Origin: Oscheius dolichura
Taxonomy: Eukaryota > Nematoda > Chromadorea > Rhabditida > Rhabditidae
Length of the DNA: 64,000 nt
Reading direction: 5' to 3'
Assembly: GCA_932521035.1 (NCBI GenBank)
Contig: OW051495.1
Span: 4,898,001 to 4,962,000, forward strand
A model generated the notes under the pieces. The model did not search any database and was not told where the DNA came from. It saw nothing but the letters and a program-made list of their open reading frames with translations. The position numbers and the translations under genes were made by a program. How positions within the stretch are numbered: position 1 is the first letter of the stretch; each line of letters opens with the position of its first letter. Positions 24,222 through 37,141 of the stretch are shown here, in pieces.

Positions 24222-25967
24222 GTTTCACACTGCCCTCTTCGCCATTTCCGCACTTCCGCGCCTTGTGTGCCCTGGAGGATTTCCGCACAGCTTCACCGTC
24301 ATTTGGAGGACAAGGTTCGGAGGGAGGACGCCTCCCCGGCTATTTTAGACTGCCAAAGTTTGGATTCTTCCAGGGCGCGTGTGGCAAATCACGGCAAACA
24401 TAATTGGCCGTCGCTCAGATCGAACTCACAATGGGGACACAATAGGCAGGAGAGGAAACGTCCACCTCCGCGAACACGGCCAAGAATTCCAACGGCTCTT
24501 TGTACTTTTATTTAATAGTCCTAGTCCTATTTAATAGTCCTAACCAGTGGCCGAACTCGGAGCCGCGCGCTCATTGCCATAATTTCAAATCAATGCCACC
24601 CCAGGAGAGCACCCAGGAGAATTATTCGCCCACAAAAATGTGCTTCCGGAGCTCATTAGCAGGGCCAGATAACGGAAGGCCGATGACCTGACGTCACAAA
24701 GCCCGGCAGGAAGTAAGCACTCCTGAGGGAGGCTGGAGGACCACTTCCTCTCGAAGAGAACCAAAGACAGTCTAATTACCCCGGGGGACTGGCTATGGTA
24801 GTCCCCCTCCCGTGGGCCCTAGTGGCCGCCATCCCCTGGGCCGACATAATTAGCATTATTTGAAGGGGATCGATGGCGTGGACTTCTTCTCCTGGAGCCT
24901 TTTCATATATGGGAACAGAAGCCACGGCTGAGCAGACACGCGGTCGGGACATCCTCTCGGTCAAATTGAGGGGGGCCGGGGATGTCAGCGATAGATCCCC
25001 AATCAGTCGCAAATTACACAGGCCAGGGCAAACAAATTATTTCATTAGAGCATCTCTCTTTCTCTGGCTTCGGTTTCCTCCAGCCGTTCTTTTTGAATTC
25101 TCGTCGTTCGCTCCCCTCCTCACATGCGCCAGTCAGCTGTTCGAAACTACGAAATATTAGAATGAGGGTATCTCTGGGTATCTCTCAACCCACATTAACT
25201 ATTACAGTATACAACAGGCCGGGATAGCGCCCTCTTTAAAGAAGTGACTCACCTGAAGGTGACCATAATGGGGAAGGGTGCTGTCGGCTGAGAGCAGGGG
25301 GACTGGGGCTGGGGGCGGGACGCTAGGGTCAAAATGAATTGAGTGCCACGGGCCTTACGCTCGAATAAGGACAAAACACGTTGCCATGAATCTGGAAACA
25401 CACCTGACTGGCCCCCTTTCGGTGGGGCATCTCCACCTCGTCCCACGAGGTGTGCCCGAGATTCTTTGGTCTTCTCATCTCCAAAAATACTTGCCGTAAA
25501 TAGTTTACAAGGCTTTTCGCCTCGCATAAACAGAGCCGAGTCGCCCGTTTTGGAGTTCCTCCGAGGAAGGAAGTCCTCCCAGGTGCCCGGGTGGCATTAA
25601 TCGCCGAGTGGCCGACAACCTGTCAGCCGAAATTGTCTCAATGCTCGCCAAGTTGTCATAGAGACTTTGGCTCTACATGACTAATGGCCTCCTCCTCCTC
25701 CTCCTCCTGAGCTAATCACCCTGATGGAGTACACCAGAATATTATAGACAAAGCCATTCACTACTTTGTCTGGACAGACTCAGCTATGCCAGCTTGTTGT
25801 TGTCCCACCAACCACCAGCCCACGATTCATCGTCGACTTCAGAATTACAAATATAATAATTTATACGGCCCAAAAAAGAACAATGACGGCAAAGGATGAG
25901 TAAAGGCACAAGATCACTCGTCGGGAAGGGACACATAAAGCTGGAGGTGGGCACGGGCCGGGGGGCG
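24222..25967. other. Long intergenic region with a second CRE and a CTC microsatellite
   Basis: No supported gene in 1.7 kb of moderately GC-rich sequence. A CRE TGACGTCA lies at 24689-24696 with the same flank as the one at 8404. A short CTC repeat lies at about 25687-25710. Open frames of 80-120 codons on both strands lack splice structure or recognisable motifs. Confidence 0.4.
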
Positions 25968-26731
25968 TCAGTAGATGATGTCCTCCTTGAACTGCTCCGC
26001 GTCCTCCCGCTGGCTCAATCGACGGTAGCGGACATTCCGGTGGCCATTTCGACCTTCGAACATCAGACCTGAAGGGGGCTCTACTTATTGGACCAGTGGC
26101 TGCTGCATACCGAGGATTTTCTTTTTGTTATGTTGGAGGAGGTAAACACAGACGACGAGGAAGGCCCCCACGAGGATGAACGACAAAAAATTGGAATCCT
26201 CTGGCTCTGCCAGCTGGTCGGCCGTCGTCTGAAGAAGAATATATTTTTAGAAGAACTCTAGTGATACCTTGACAGCCGTGCCCGGGCGAGGCTTCGGTGG
26301 CTGTTCCTTCACTTTCACAAACTCTTCCTCCACCGTCGGGGGTTTCTGTAATCCGTCCTGCTCCCCAAGTGACCGTGTCTAACCTGTTCCTCCTCTGGCT
26401 CTTCTTCCGGCGACTCCTCCTTCACAACCGCGTCCACTGTTGTGGGCAAGACCGTGCTGGCCAACACCGGCGTCGTCCCATTTTCAGCGAGACTCCAACT
26501 AGTTGTGCTCAAGTTATCAGTCGTGGCTTTTCGGGTTGGGTAGACCCTTTTCGGCGTCGGAGCGCCGTCCAACTGAAGGAAGGATTGGAAGAGGATACGT
26601 GGAGGACATACCCTCTGGGGGAGGATCGTCGGCACGGTCACTGGTTTGGCATCTGGCCCGTCTTCCGCCTTCTCCACTGCTCTGGAGGCGTAGAAGAGAC
26701 AACTGGACAGGATGAACAGCCTCAGGATCAT
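25968..26731 (-). CDS. TGN38/TGOLN2-like trans-Golgi membrane protein
   Basis: Type I membrane protein that cycles between trans-Golgi and plasma membrane. ATG 26731 begins a signal peptide, MILRLFILSSCLFYASRA. The lumenal part is Thr/Pro/Glu-rich with an acidic run ESPEEEPEEEQ. The single membrane span SFLSFILVGAFLVVCVYLLQ is followed by HNKKKILGLMFEGRNGHRNV, then RYRRLSQRED and a C-terminal IIY. The HNKxKI...xFEGxR and YRRL elements match the cytoplasmic tail of TGN38, where YxxL-type signals direct retrieval. Five exons; introns are about 37-45 nt. The stop TGA is at 25970-25968. Confidence rests mainly on the tail; the lumenal domain is not conserved in this family. Confidence 0.75.
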
Positions 26732-27066
26732 CGGGAAACTGTCTGGAGTATATTGGAATTGGGGGAAAAGAGAGATAGGACAGTCGAAGAACGACATTAT
26801 GAGAGATAGAAAGAGGAGAGGGAGACGGGTTTATTGTAATTATGTACATAGGGTGAATGGGGTGGAGATCCGTGGAGTGTAAGACGGTGAGCAATCTCTC
26901 TGGCAAAGGAAATGATAGTTCCTATATAAATAAAGTGAGTAGGGAGAGGATGTACCCCGTCTGAAGACTATGGTTTTGAAATAAATAATCACAAAAAAAT
27001 ATATAAAACAAATCCTAAAATGGAAGGAAAGACCAGAAAAAAATAAGGGAATAAAGACTCGGGGAA

Positions 27067-29780
27067 CTAGAGGAGCTCCTCGACCAGGTGGGGGTCGGCC
27101 ATCTGCCGGGCGGTGCCGATCCGCAGGGTCGGATGCCGTTTGTACTTATGCCCGAAATGGAGTTTGGACTTGTCGATGTGTCGCGAGAAGGCCGTCATCA
27201 ACGACGACCACTCGTTCGGCTTCGGGAATCTCCTTGGAAACTCGTTGTACGTGTTGTCCACCAACCGGAACAGCTAAACCAAATTGTCATTTGAATGCCC
27301 GAAACGAACCGCTCTGTCGGCCTCGTCCAGCTGGCGCAGCGTCTCCCAGAAGGCGAAGTCCTCCTGCAGTTTGAACCAGCAGTGCAGCACGGCCCCCCTG
27401 ACTTCTGGCTCGATGTCTTTCAACTCCTGCTGCGTCCTCATCAACTCGACCGAGACCTCGTCCTGCAACTCGAGGATGTCGTTTTCTCGATGGCAACCTA
27501 CGAGTTCTTCCTCCTCCTCATCCCGGCCATCCTCCAAGAAGTCCACGTTGAGATCGTGTCCGAGGAAGAAGGTGAACATCGATAGGACCATCTCGGGCAG
27601 GAGTTCTAAACCACCCTATCCGTGGCCCCTCGGTCTGTCCTACCGTTGATGACGAGACAATTAATGATACGCTCCCCGTGGAAGTGGTAGAAGATGTCCT
27701 CCTTGGAGACGAAGACGCTCTTCTTTCCGTAGCCCTCAATGCCGACCACCTCCACTTTGATGTTCGTCCTCCGAAGTTCTTCGATCGTCTCCTCCACCCG
27801 TTCAATTAACTTCCGCTTAAATGGTTCTTCCTATAATTTCTCTTTCTATCCAATCCAAGTCAATTCCCACCACAATTTCCTTTTTGATATCCAAAAGTTT
27901 GCATATCGCGAGCGCGTTGATCTTCTTCGCCTCGGCCTCCATGTCTTCTTCCATCGGCTCTTCCTGGGAGTATTCTTCCGAGCCCCTCTCCCTGATCCCG
28001 TTCTTCTTCTTTTCCGCACTTCCATTCGAGAAACTTGGCCGTCGTCCTCCTCTCTTCGACCGAGTCTCATGTGTTCCATTCATCGTCAGGCCGTTCTCCT
28101 CCGGCTCGTGTTTGATCTCCACCTCCCTTACGGTCTTCTCCGCTTTCGGTGTCTCGTCGTCTTTTCTATCCGAATTTCTCCGTTTTTTTATGGTCGGCGT
28201 CGTCTTTCCATTTAGGTGGATCCCGTTGCCGTTCACAGCCGCATGACCATTCAACATCACGGGCTCCGGCTCTTCCCCATCCACCGACTCTATCTTGATC
28301 CGGGGAGAGGTCACTGAAAATAAACAATACGATAGGAACTAAACACAGCTATACTTCTGGGGAAGCAGACACCTTTGCTCGGAGTCTCAGAAGCATCTTC
28401 GGGGGGAGGTGTGGATTCCTCTTCAGGTTCCGGTGAAGGCGGGTTCAGCAGGTACTCTTCTTGAAGCTCGGCCGCCTCGAGGAGACCTCCAACTACTAAA
28501 CAGAAGTAATAAACATAAAAAGAGGAAGAATACTCACGGCTTGACTGGGCATCGTTGAGGAAGAGCGGAAAGAACTTCTTGAATATTTCCCGGTTGACCC
28601 GCTTTTCGAGGACAGGGGCTGGCGGGTCAGGGGGCAAGTTCATCTTGAGTTCTTTACAGACTACCGTGACCATGTTGGCGATCGAGTCGTAGATCCGATC
28701 TCGAGTTGGAGGCCTATGGAAATGAATGCAAAGATCAATAAGAAATAGAAACCTTTTCTTTGGTGGCTGGTAATCTGGGGAACCTGGTCCATTCTTCCGT
28801 TTTGGGGGATTCGACCCGCGCCCGCGCGGCTTGTCTCGTTTCCTATGTTTCCATGGTTCTGAAAAGACAGATGACTCTCGCCACGAAAAGTACCATTTAT
28901 GTATAGCTTCTCGAGGACGTCGGGAACGACTTCGTCGACGCAGAACCGCTTGTAGTCCCGAAGGAAATCCGTGTCTAGAGGGGTCATCCAGTTATCCTAG
29001 AACAGGGAGGATGGCCGGGGACGAGGGCCACTCACCATGCACCACTTCCAGAATTTAGTCGGCAGGTGTACCGGGGGCCAGCCGATCGAATCACTCGCAA
29101 AGTCATCACCGGGGATCTCGGAGCAGCTGGAAGGGAATTGATAGGGGCAGGGGGAGGACGGGACTGACGCTGATCGTTTGGCCATATCCAGGTTATCCAG
29201 GGTGTAGGTGTTGTCGTCTATTTCCGGGATAAATCTGTTGTTAAAGGTGGCCGAGGGTCTAAGGAGAAGATTTGTTAGATCAGGGGGAAACTAACCGTCC
29301 GCTCAAGTCGACAGTGGGGTAGTCGCCGCTGGTGAGGAAGGCCACCTCACCGACGGCCCGGTTGTGGGCACTCGTGGCGAAGGCCAGCAGGAATTCCAGG
29401 TCATGTTGTAGTCGGATCTAGACACTTTATATGCGGGAGATATGGAGAAGCATACCATTTCGACCTGGGGGATGATCTGGGTGGGGGCGTCGAGGCACAG
29501 GAGCTCATTCACTTTGGGACAGCGCTCGTTGTAGTTGAGGGCGACGTATTCCGGCGGAGGGCAGACTTTTTCGGGTGACTCTTGTTTAACTTTGGTGGGG
29601 GGCTTCTCCTCCAGGTCGAAGGTGACTCTCTTCGGCAGCTTCGTACCATTTTCTGAACTCCGTTTCCCACGAAATGCTTGTCCACTTACCAATTCTGCAT
29701 CTGTTTTCCGTCTTGGCTCTCTTCTTCGAGGAACCGGCATGGCTACAGGGAGAAAGCACCGACTTCCGCCGATCTTTCAT
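27067..29780 (-). CDS. Unrecognised acidic, probably nuclear protein
   Basis: Roughly 12 exons with short introns form one continuous minus-strand gene from ATG 29780 (MKDRRKSVLSPCSHAGSSKK, nuclear-signal-like) to TAG 27069-27067. Landmarks in order: LNYNERCPKVNELLCLDAPT, HDLEFLLAFATSAHNRAVGE, TSGDYPTVDLSGR, IGWPPVHLPTKFWKWCM, DFLRDYKRFCVDEVVPDVLE, REIFKKFFPLFLNDAQSSR, a low-complexity Lys/Glu-rich stretch at 28.0-28.3 kb, VEVVGIEGYGKKSVFVSKED, HDLNVDFLEDGRDEEEEELV and the end FPKPNEWSSLMTAFSRHIDK. Ordered segments separated by charged linkers suggest a scaffold or chromatin-associated protein. I do not recognise the family and assign no function. Confidence 0.65.
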
Positions 29781-31960
29781 CGGCTCAACTCCTGAACTCA
29801 CTTTACTCAGTTTATAGACATGGAAACAGCCGTTAAGAGTATAGATTAATAGAGGGAAAACGTGTGCCAGCCAACTGGCCGTGGAGCGCGTCAGGGTGGC
29901 TTAAAGGTCTACATTCGGGTTGGCGCAGCGGGTGGTCCTTTTTGAACGGGTCAGTTCCCAGAGATAAGACTAGGAAATGAGGGGGAGCTGTCATAGACGC
30001 TCGGATAAGGACGGGAAATGTTTTGGATGTCAAATTATATTGGAATCTTGGTAGGAGATTCGCGGAGGACGGGAAATACTGTATATGCGAACAATTTACA
30101 GTGCCGAAAGCCGATATTTCGACAAAAAGAAGACTCTGGATGTGAATTGCGTTGCTGGGGCATGGATTTGATATCTCTGAAGACGGGAGAAGAGAAACGG
30201 CATCCTACCATTCCGTGACGGCAGTCTCACGGTAACGTCTTGAGCCGTCGCACTGTGGAAGGAGAAGGGTGTACGGTAACCTCCCTGGGGCCCTGTCCTG
30301 TCCTCCCGAGTGTCGGCCGTCCTCCGAGTCTCGGCCCGTCTTGTCGGTATTGTTTCTTTTGGCCTGGCGCGCTCCACACAAGCCAATCGATACCTTTATG
30401 GAATTTAGGACAGCTGGGCATTAATAAGAGGTCACGATGCCCCTTGTCCCATCCTTTCCTCCCTATCATTTCCCTCATCAGCATCTTCCCAATAAACTAA
30501 ACTATCGGGTCTAGAGACACTCTGGGCCAGTCCCTGTTCCTCTTCTCTTACAATTGCCAGGGGCCATCTTCTTCTTTCGAATATTTACCTCAGGTCTACT
30601 GGAAACTACAGCCTTTACCGATTCAATGGTTTAATCTACCTAGCGAATGTCTGACATGTGGAAGAATCCTAGGCTCTGGGGCATCTTGGGTCCTACTGTA
30701 GTCAGCCGCTGGATCAGACGTTTCCCTTGTGGAATAGATAGACCTATTCTCCCACAGGGGCAACTCTTACTAGACACAGCATGGCTGCAGGGAGAATGCA
30801 CAACACAAGACTTTTTTCTGACTCCCCAGGAGCACTGTGTTCATCCTAATCCATATCCTCCAAGACAGAAGGAGGTCCACCTCGTAGCGCTTTGCTTTTC
30901 TTTTCGGAAACTAAAGACATCTTCCCAGGAAAAGGAGAAGGAGACGAAAGGACGTCTCTCTTGGATCTGCTGCCATGATGTCTGGCTGCTGTGTCCCTCC
31001 GTTTCTCTCTGTACTTTTCTTCTCCCGCCTGGCTGATGTGTCCCTCTGTCTGTTGACTGGTCATTCCCGGCTACTACCGGTCCCGCCCCCTTGCCCCGGT
31101 GATATCCCAATTAGGAGGTGTTTCCCCTTATCTCTTGACACGTCCCCTCGCTTACGAGAGACGATTCCCTGATGGCACCGGGAAAGCGAAACTGGCCGGG
31201 CTACGGACTTTCAGAAGCGCCGGTAATATCCATCCGGCATTGGTCCTTGGCGCATTATCGATCGATTGTGCTGGCGTATACGCTCTTTTTATTCTATTTG
31301 TCCGTCTTTGCCCCCCGCTTCCCGTGGTCAGCCGTCCCGCGCCACTTACCCCTGCGAACTCGCATCGTTCGCAGGTCATCGTGGGCCTCATCCTCCAGGC
31401 GCCCTCGCGTGTCGTATATCGTTTTGCTCGCTGTTTTACGCTGATTCCAATGGTATAGAAACCGGGGAATTCTGTCGTGTGGGCCACAAGATGGTACCTG
31501 GGGTGGGGTACATATGACCGGTGGGGTGCGAGAGAAGCCCCGTGAAAGCTCTAGTGTGGTCAGCTGGGACCGGGGAGACGGCTGGCCCAGTCCGTCAGGG
31601 ACAGCTCCAGCTTTGGGTTGTAGTCGCATCTTAAACGCCGCTTGCGGCGGCCACTTTTCGCACGCGACGACGCGGCGGGGGCCGGTGCTCTCGTTCTCAG
31701 CTGAGTATCAAATGCCGCCTCAAATTTTGCCTGCGTAGCAGTTGAATCTACGACATGTCATAATGAAGAAATTTTACTGGAACAGTACTTTTTACTTTCA
31801 AATGGCACCTTTTCACTTTTTTCGTCGTTGCATCTTCATCTCAAATATTTGAATGAAATGCCCCCTGTTCAACAAGCTGTCTCTTTCGTTACTCTGTCTC
31901 AATCTTAAAGTAGTCAACCAACATGCTTTTTCAGAGGCGGTGTGGAGCTTCAAATTGGGT
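29781..31960. other. 2.2-kb gene-free GC-rich region
   Basis: No gene is supported on either strand; the open frames seen (up to about 130 codons) are overlapping and unspliced. It separates the divergent start at 29780 (minus) from the mep-1 start at 31961 (plus), so it should contain regulatory sequence. Composition falls abruptly to AT-rich at about 31,740. The acceptor TTTTTCAG ending at about 31,934 precedes the mep-1 start and could take a spliced leader. Confidence 0.4.
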
Positions 31961-34900
31961 ATGGTCTCCACAGATGATGTCGCTCCCGTCCTAACGGCAG
32001 AAAAGCCATGCAGACAGAATGAAGAAGCGATCGCAGTAAGTCCTTTTTTATCATTACAGCCCCGCTTCAAAATGAGGTGGCGTCAGCGGGAACAAAAAAA
32101 TAGGCAAAAATCGATAATTTCATAACTGTATATGTTGATATGTCAACAACTTTGCATAATGATGTCATAACCTTGTGTACAATTCGAGTTGTGATATTTT
32201 CGCATGCTTTACAATTGTGTCTTGTTTTGTAAACATTCAAACGAAAGCGTAAACGCAGTTTACCGCCGAAATTTGATTATCTTCTTTTAAGTGTAACCTT
32301 TTTTGAAATCGATTTGCTTATAAAAGCACCTTGAACTCCGCAAGCGAATAAACACATCTCTGTCAAAAACATCTTTAGAAGCTCAAAGAAGCCGTTAGTA
32401 CTGATGTACAAGAAGACAATTCCGATTGTGTAGTAATGGAAGTGGAAAACCTCAAAAATGGGCACACGTCTAATGGAGTACATACCATTAAAAATGGGAA
32501 AGCGGATCACGAGTCTGAAAGCCTTGATGTAAAAAGTGGTATGTTGATTGTCTGCTCCTAAACTTGTTCAGAAGGCGAAGCAGTAGAATGTATTGAACTA
32601 GACGACGATGATGAAGATGCTGATGATATAAAAGAACCTGATGCGAAAAGGGCCAAAGTAGAAGAAAATATACCAACGGTATATTTTTTGATGTACAACT
32701 TTACTTATAAATTTAGGCAAAGACGGAAGATAAGAAAGGTGCATTAAATACACCAGAAGCTTTATTAGATAAACTAGATGAATACATCGTTGATGTTAGT
32801 TTTTCTTATTTTCTTAATACTTTTTCAATTTTAGGCAATAAATTCTAACAAAAGCGTGGACCGAAAGATTCTTGATGCTCTTCTGGGTGCTATCAATGTA
32901 CAAGTGCAAAAAGAACCACTCAGTGTTCGGAAACTTATTCTGGATAAAAAACTAGTTCTTCCGAACACTATTTCCTTCCCTCCCAGTAGTGTTAGTTTCT
33001 TTGCTACATATTTCTTCCCAGACGTGTACTGAATATATAATATATTTTTAGATTGTGGACATGTTAATAGAGCACGATCCAGAATATCCTCTGTCTAAGG
33101 TGATAACCAGAATGTTTGGGGAAGAAAGACCGAAAACTAGCGAAACTGAGAAAAAGGAAAAACAACAACTTAAGGCTTGCAAACTTTATCATTGATCTAT
33201 TTTTTACATTCCAGACTCATAATCCTGCACCACACATGACAAAGTTGCTCTTGGATATTGGACAGGATTTGGTGCAAGAGGCAACATATTGTGATATAGT
33301 GCATGCTAAAAATCTACCAGAAATGCCGAAGAACATTGAAACATACAAAACGGTACACTTTTTTTCAGTTTTTTAAACCTTTTTTGTTATTTAAGGTAGC
33401 GGCCCAACTAAAACCCGTCTGGGAGGCATTGAAAAAGAAAAACGAAGTTTATAAATTACCTATGTTAAAATGCCAAGTAAGTTGTTCATAATCATACATA
33501 CTAAAACAAATTAAGGTGTGTGGTTTTCAAACCGAATCGCGGCTTATTTTGCAAAATCATCGATCTAAAAGTCATTTCAAAGGAGGAAAATACCAATGCG
33601 CAATGTGCCCTGAATATGATACTAATGAGCAAAGACTTGTCAATCACTATCTGTAATTTATATCAAGTATTTACGTTTTTTTTAATTTTAGTGAATCACA
33701 CTTGGTGATCGCTACAAAAGATGAGCAGCAAGCGAAGTATCCTTGCTTGATATGTGACGAAGATTTCCAATTCAAAGGATTGCGAGACCAACATATGAAA
33801 CAGTGTAAAAAGGACTTTGGAAAAATCCGCTATATAATGGCGCCTAAGGTAATTAGTTTTTCATTTATCTATAATATAATTGTGACTCATGAACACATTC
33901 GTTCAGGCTCAAGATGATCTTCTTACTGTAAACAAGTGGTTATGGGATAGGCCACCTATTGATCCGACAATACTTCAGCAACAACAAGCTGCACAAGTAT
34001 TCTAATTTTTTGTTGTTGAAAAAATATTTTCAGAAGAAGAACACCTCTCAAAATGCAGCACAACTCGGATCGAAAAGAGGAATCACCAGTAATATCAGCC
34101 AAGCTGCACTGTTGCAGCAGCAGTTGCTTAGAACTCAGCAGCAGCAACAACAGCACCTACAGCGGCAAATCGGAAACTTTATGAATAAGAATATGCAGCA
34201 AGCTGGAAATAACGCCCTTATAGCAGGTATGCAATTTAATCTTTTTATGCTAATTTGGATTTAGCAATGCAACAACATCTTCAACGTCAAGCGGTTTCTG
34301 GGAAAAATAACCAAGTTGCCGCTGGTTTAGCTGCGGCCATGGCTGCTGCTAGTAAAGGCGCAGGCATGCCAAATATTGGTCTTAATCAGCGGGCAATCAT
34401 TGCTGCTCAACAGCAATTGGCTCAACAGGCCCTTAAAAGAACAACAGGCGGGGTAATTACTTTCTAATCTTTTTTAATATATATTATTTTCTAGCTGAAT
34501 CCAGCAGCCGCCAAACAAATAATGAGCATGATGTCTGGAGGAGGTACTACTTCTAATGGTTCGACGAGTTCGACGGCGACTAATTCGCAATTAATTTGCG
34601 AGATTTGTGATACTCACATTCTAGATAAAGAGAAATACCTCAATCACCTTCAGGTATATTATAATATTGTTTTTTTAGTAGTTTTAGGTCAACCACAAAC
34701 AAATGCGTGGAAAAGTTATTGCTGACATGAATCAAGGTGCTCCTTTGGCTTGTAGCAGATGTAGAGACCGTTTTTGGACTTATGAAGGACTTGAACGACA
34801 TCTTGTTATGTCTCACGGGCTCGTAACAGCAGATTTACTACAAAAAGCGCAGAAAAAAGAAGATGGCGGGAGATGTAAGCTCTGTACTAAAGTACGTTTT

Positions 34901-35199
34901 CCATTCGATGAGAATTAATAATTTACTTTTTTTAGCAATATGCCTTTAATATGTTACAACACTTAGTAGCTGATCATCAAATCAAACTTTGTTCTGCTGA
35001 AATTATGTATTCATGCGATGTTTGCTCTTTTAAATGTAGCAGTTATCATCTACTTGAGAACCATTTATCCACAGTGCATCCTAAAAATGGTGAAAAAGAG
35101 ACAAAGTCTGAAACTATCAAGGTACTTAGAAATTTATTGTGAGATACTTTCTTCTTCTTCTAGAAATCTGGTGACGAATGCATTACACTGGACGATTAA
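31961..35199 (+). CDS. mep-1: Zinc-finger protein MEP-1
   Basis: Nuclear co-repressor that acts with LET-418/Mi-2 and the MOG proteins in C. elegans to keep germline genes silent in soma. About 16 exons. The start MVSTDDVAPV is followed by acidic ECIELDDDDED, then the highly conserved block ILDALLGAINVQVQKEPLSV, RKLILDKKLVLPNTISFPPS, VITRMFGEERPK and DIGQDLVQEATYCDIVHAKN. Seven C2H2 fingers follow, including CQVCGFQTESRL, CAMCPEYDTNEQ, CLICDEDFQFKG, CEICDTHI, CSRCRDRFWTYEGLERH, CKLCTKQYAFN and CDVCSFKCSSY, with a Gln-rich region at 34.0-34.5 kb between the third and fourth. The end CITLDD equals the C. elegans end. The long first intron is about 340 nt. The stop is TAA 35197-35199. Confidence 0.95.
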
Positions 35200-35605
35200 A
35201 TAAGTTATTTAAACAATGAAACAATGCTCGTCGTCTGCGACGGCTTGAGTGCATATTCTGATCTACGAGACATCTGCGGTTCTTCATACGGGCATACATT
35301 TTTATTTATAATTATTTTTTCCGTTGTATTTTTCTGATCTAAGCTATTATCGTGTAACTTCATCCTCGATTCACTAAAATCCAACCCATCGTTACTTTCA
35401 CAGTTGCCGCATTGTGTCATTGCGGACTGATTGTAGGCGGACCCTGTTCATATTCTTTTTATAGTTTTATGAATGTAACAATAAATCTCAACAACTAAAA
35501 TGTTTTCCCTTTCAGGCATATGTCAGTAATCTTTGTAAATTTCATAGCTTTATGGCATTTACTAGCTTGTGGTGAACTTGAATTGAAGGAGTTATTTTTG
35601 TAGTA
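35200..35605. other. Short intergenic spacer between same-strand genes
   Basis: AT-rich spacer of 406 nt with AATAAA at about 35,480. No gene seen. A minus-strand frame at 35420-35205 is unsupported. mep-1 and the methyltransferase are oriented head to tail, compatible with separate promoters or an operon with a long spacer. Confidence 0.35.
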
Positions 35606-37081
35606 ATGGCCATTCCGATATATGCCAGTGTTATAACTGGCTTTGAACGAGTAGCTTGTAATGAAGTGCAAACTGCCTTCAAGGTTCCTTGTAAAGCAGA
35701 AAGAGGCAATGTCAGATTTGATATGGATGAGGCTAAAATCTTAGAGGTACGCCGATCATTGATTTTTATTTTTATAACAAATTCAAGGTTTTTGAATTGA
35801 GATCTGTCGATAACGTCTACGCTGTACTTTACGACTACAGTGTAAATGGACTAGACAAATTGAATAAACAGGTTTGTTATCTTTTTAATGATTACCTTGG
35901 AGTATATTTTCAGGAGTCGCTTGAACTTATTCGGCAAGAGGTTAATAAAATAAATTGGGCAAAGGGAGTAGAATGGTGGCAGGCCGTTAAAAGAAAACAA
36001 TTGTCTGGGGGAATTACAGCACTCAAGGTATAGTCTGGAAAACAATTGTTTTATAATGATATTGCAGAATAGCATGAAACAGTTTATCGAAACAGAAAAG
36101 TATCATCCGCTGACAGAAAACCCTCCCACTTTCCGGTCTTGTTATGGGTTTTCTAAAACGTTTTCATTTAGAGTTACCTGTAAACGAGGTGGAACAAAGG
36201 AAGCACATTCTTTTTCATCCATGGATGCTGCAAGAGTTTTTGGATCCCAACTAAACAATATATTTGGATGGAAGGCTGATATGAAAAACTATGATATCGA
36301 AGTTATATTAAATATATGGAAAGACGGGGTTAGTCCTTCTAGCTGACGGTTTTATTTTTAGATTTTGGTAATGATTGCTCTCAATGAGGAGTCTCTTTAC
36401 AAGAGAAATGTAATCGCGTTTGGCCCTACTACAATGAGATCAACAATGTGTTTTTGTATGGTTGCTTTAGCAGAGCCAAAGAAAGGTGGCCATATTGTTA
36501 TCAAAAACATTTGTTGCTAGGTGATAATATCCTTGATCCAATGTGCGGTGGAGGATCGATTCCTATCGAAGGGGCCCTGGCCTTTCCTGGGACTAATTTC
36601 TTTGGAGGGGACGTTCATCCACTAGCATTAGAGCGGTGTCAGCAAAACGTGGCCTACAATCATGAAAAACTTGCACTTTGTTCCATAAACTTCTCAGCTA
36701 CGACATGGGATGCGACAAAACTTCCATTCGAAGACAATTTTTTCAATGCGATCGTAACAGATATGCCGTAAGTAAATGATTTCAATATTTAATGGCAGAT
36801 GTAGATTTGGGAAAAAAATTGGATCATCTACAGACAATCGGATAGTGTATCCTCAATTATTACAGGAATGGCAGCGGGTTGTAACCCCCGGAGGAAAAGC
36901 TGTAATCTTGACTAAAGAAAAACGAATTATTGGTTAGTTTATCTATTTGTTTTCTCTGTAGATTATTATTTTAGAAAACATTTTAAAATCTGGAAATACT
37001 TCGTGGCGTATGGCAAGTTATCATATGGTGAATGTTGGTGGATTGAGCGTCCTGTGTGCTGTTTTAATAAATGACAAATAA
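35606..37081 (+). CDS. tRNA (guanine-N2) methyltransferase, THUMPD3 family
   Basis: THUMPD3 methylates guanosine N2 at position 6 of certain tRNAs together with TRMT112. The start MAIPIYASVITGFERVACNE resembles the family N-terminus. The THUMP region includes VFELRSVDNVYAV and CYGFSKTFSFRVTCKRGG. The methyltransferase part has FGPTTMRSTM, the SAM-binding loop DPMCGGGSIPIEGAL, GGDVHPLALERCQQN and a catalytic TDMPFGKKIGS, in which the acceptor TGTAG near 36,800 joins DMP to FGKK. It ends WRMASYHMVNVGGLSVLCAV. Introns are about 35-45 nt. The stop is TAA 37079-37081. The fit over the whole length is good. Confidence 0.9.
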
Positions 37082-37141
37082 ATTTTTATCCAAGGCACAA
37101 AAACACCCGTTTTGTAAAGATTGAGCTATGGCAAAGGAATA

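Noticed and set aside
30096-31629. Many overlapping open frames of 70-130 codons on both strands
   Set aside because: They overlap one another in several frames in a GC-rich region with few stop codons; none has motifs or splice signals.
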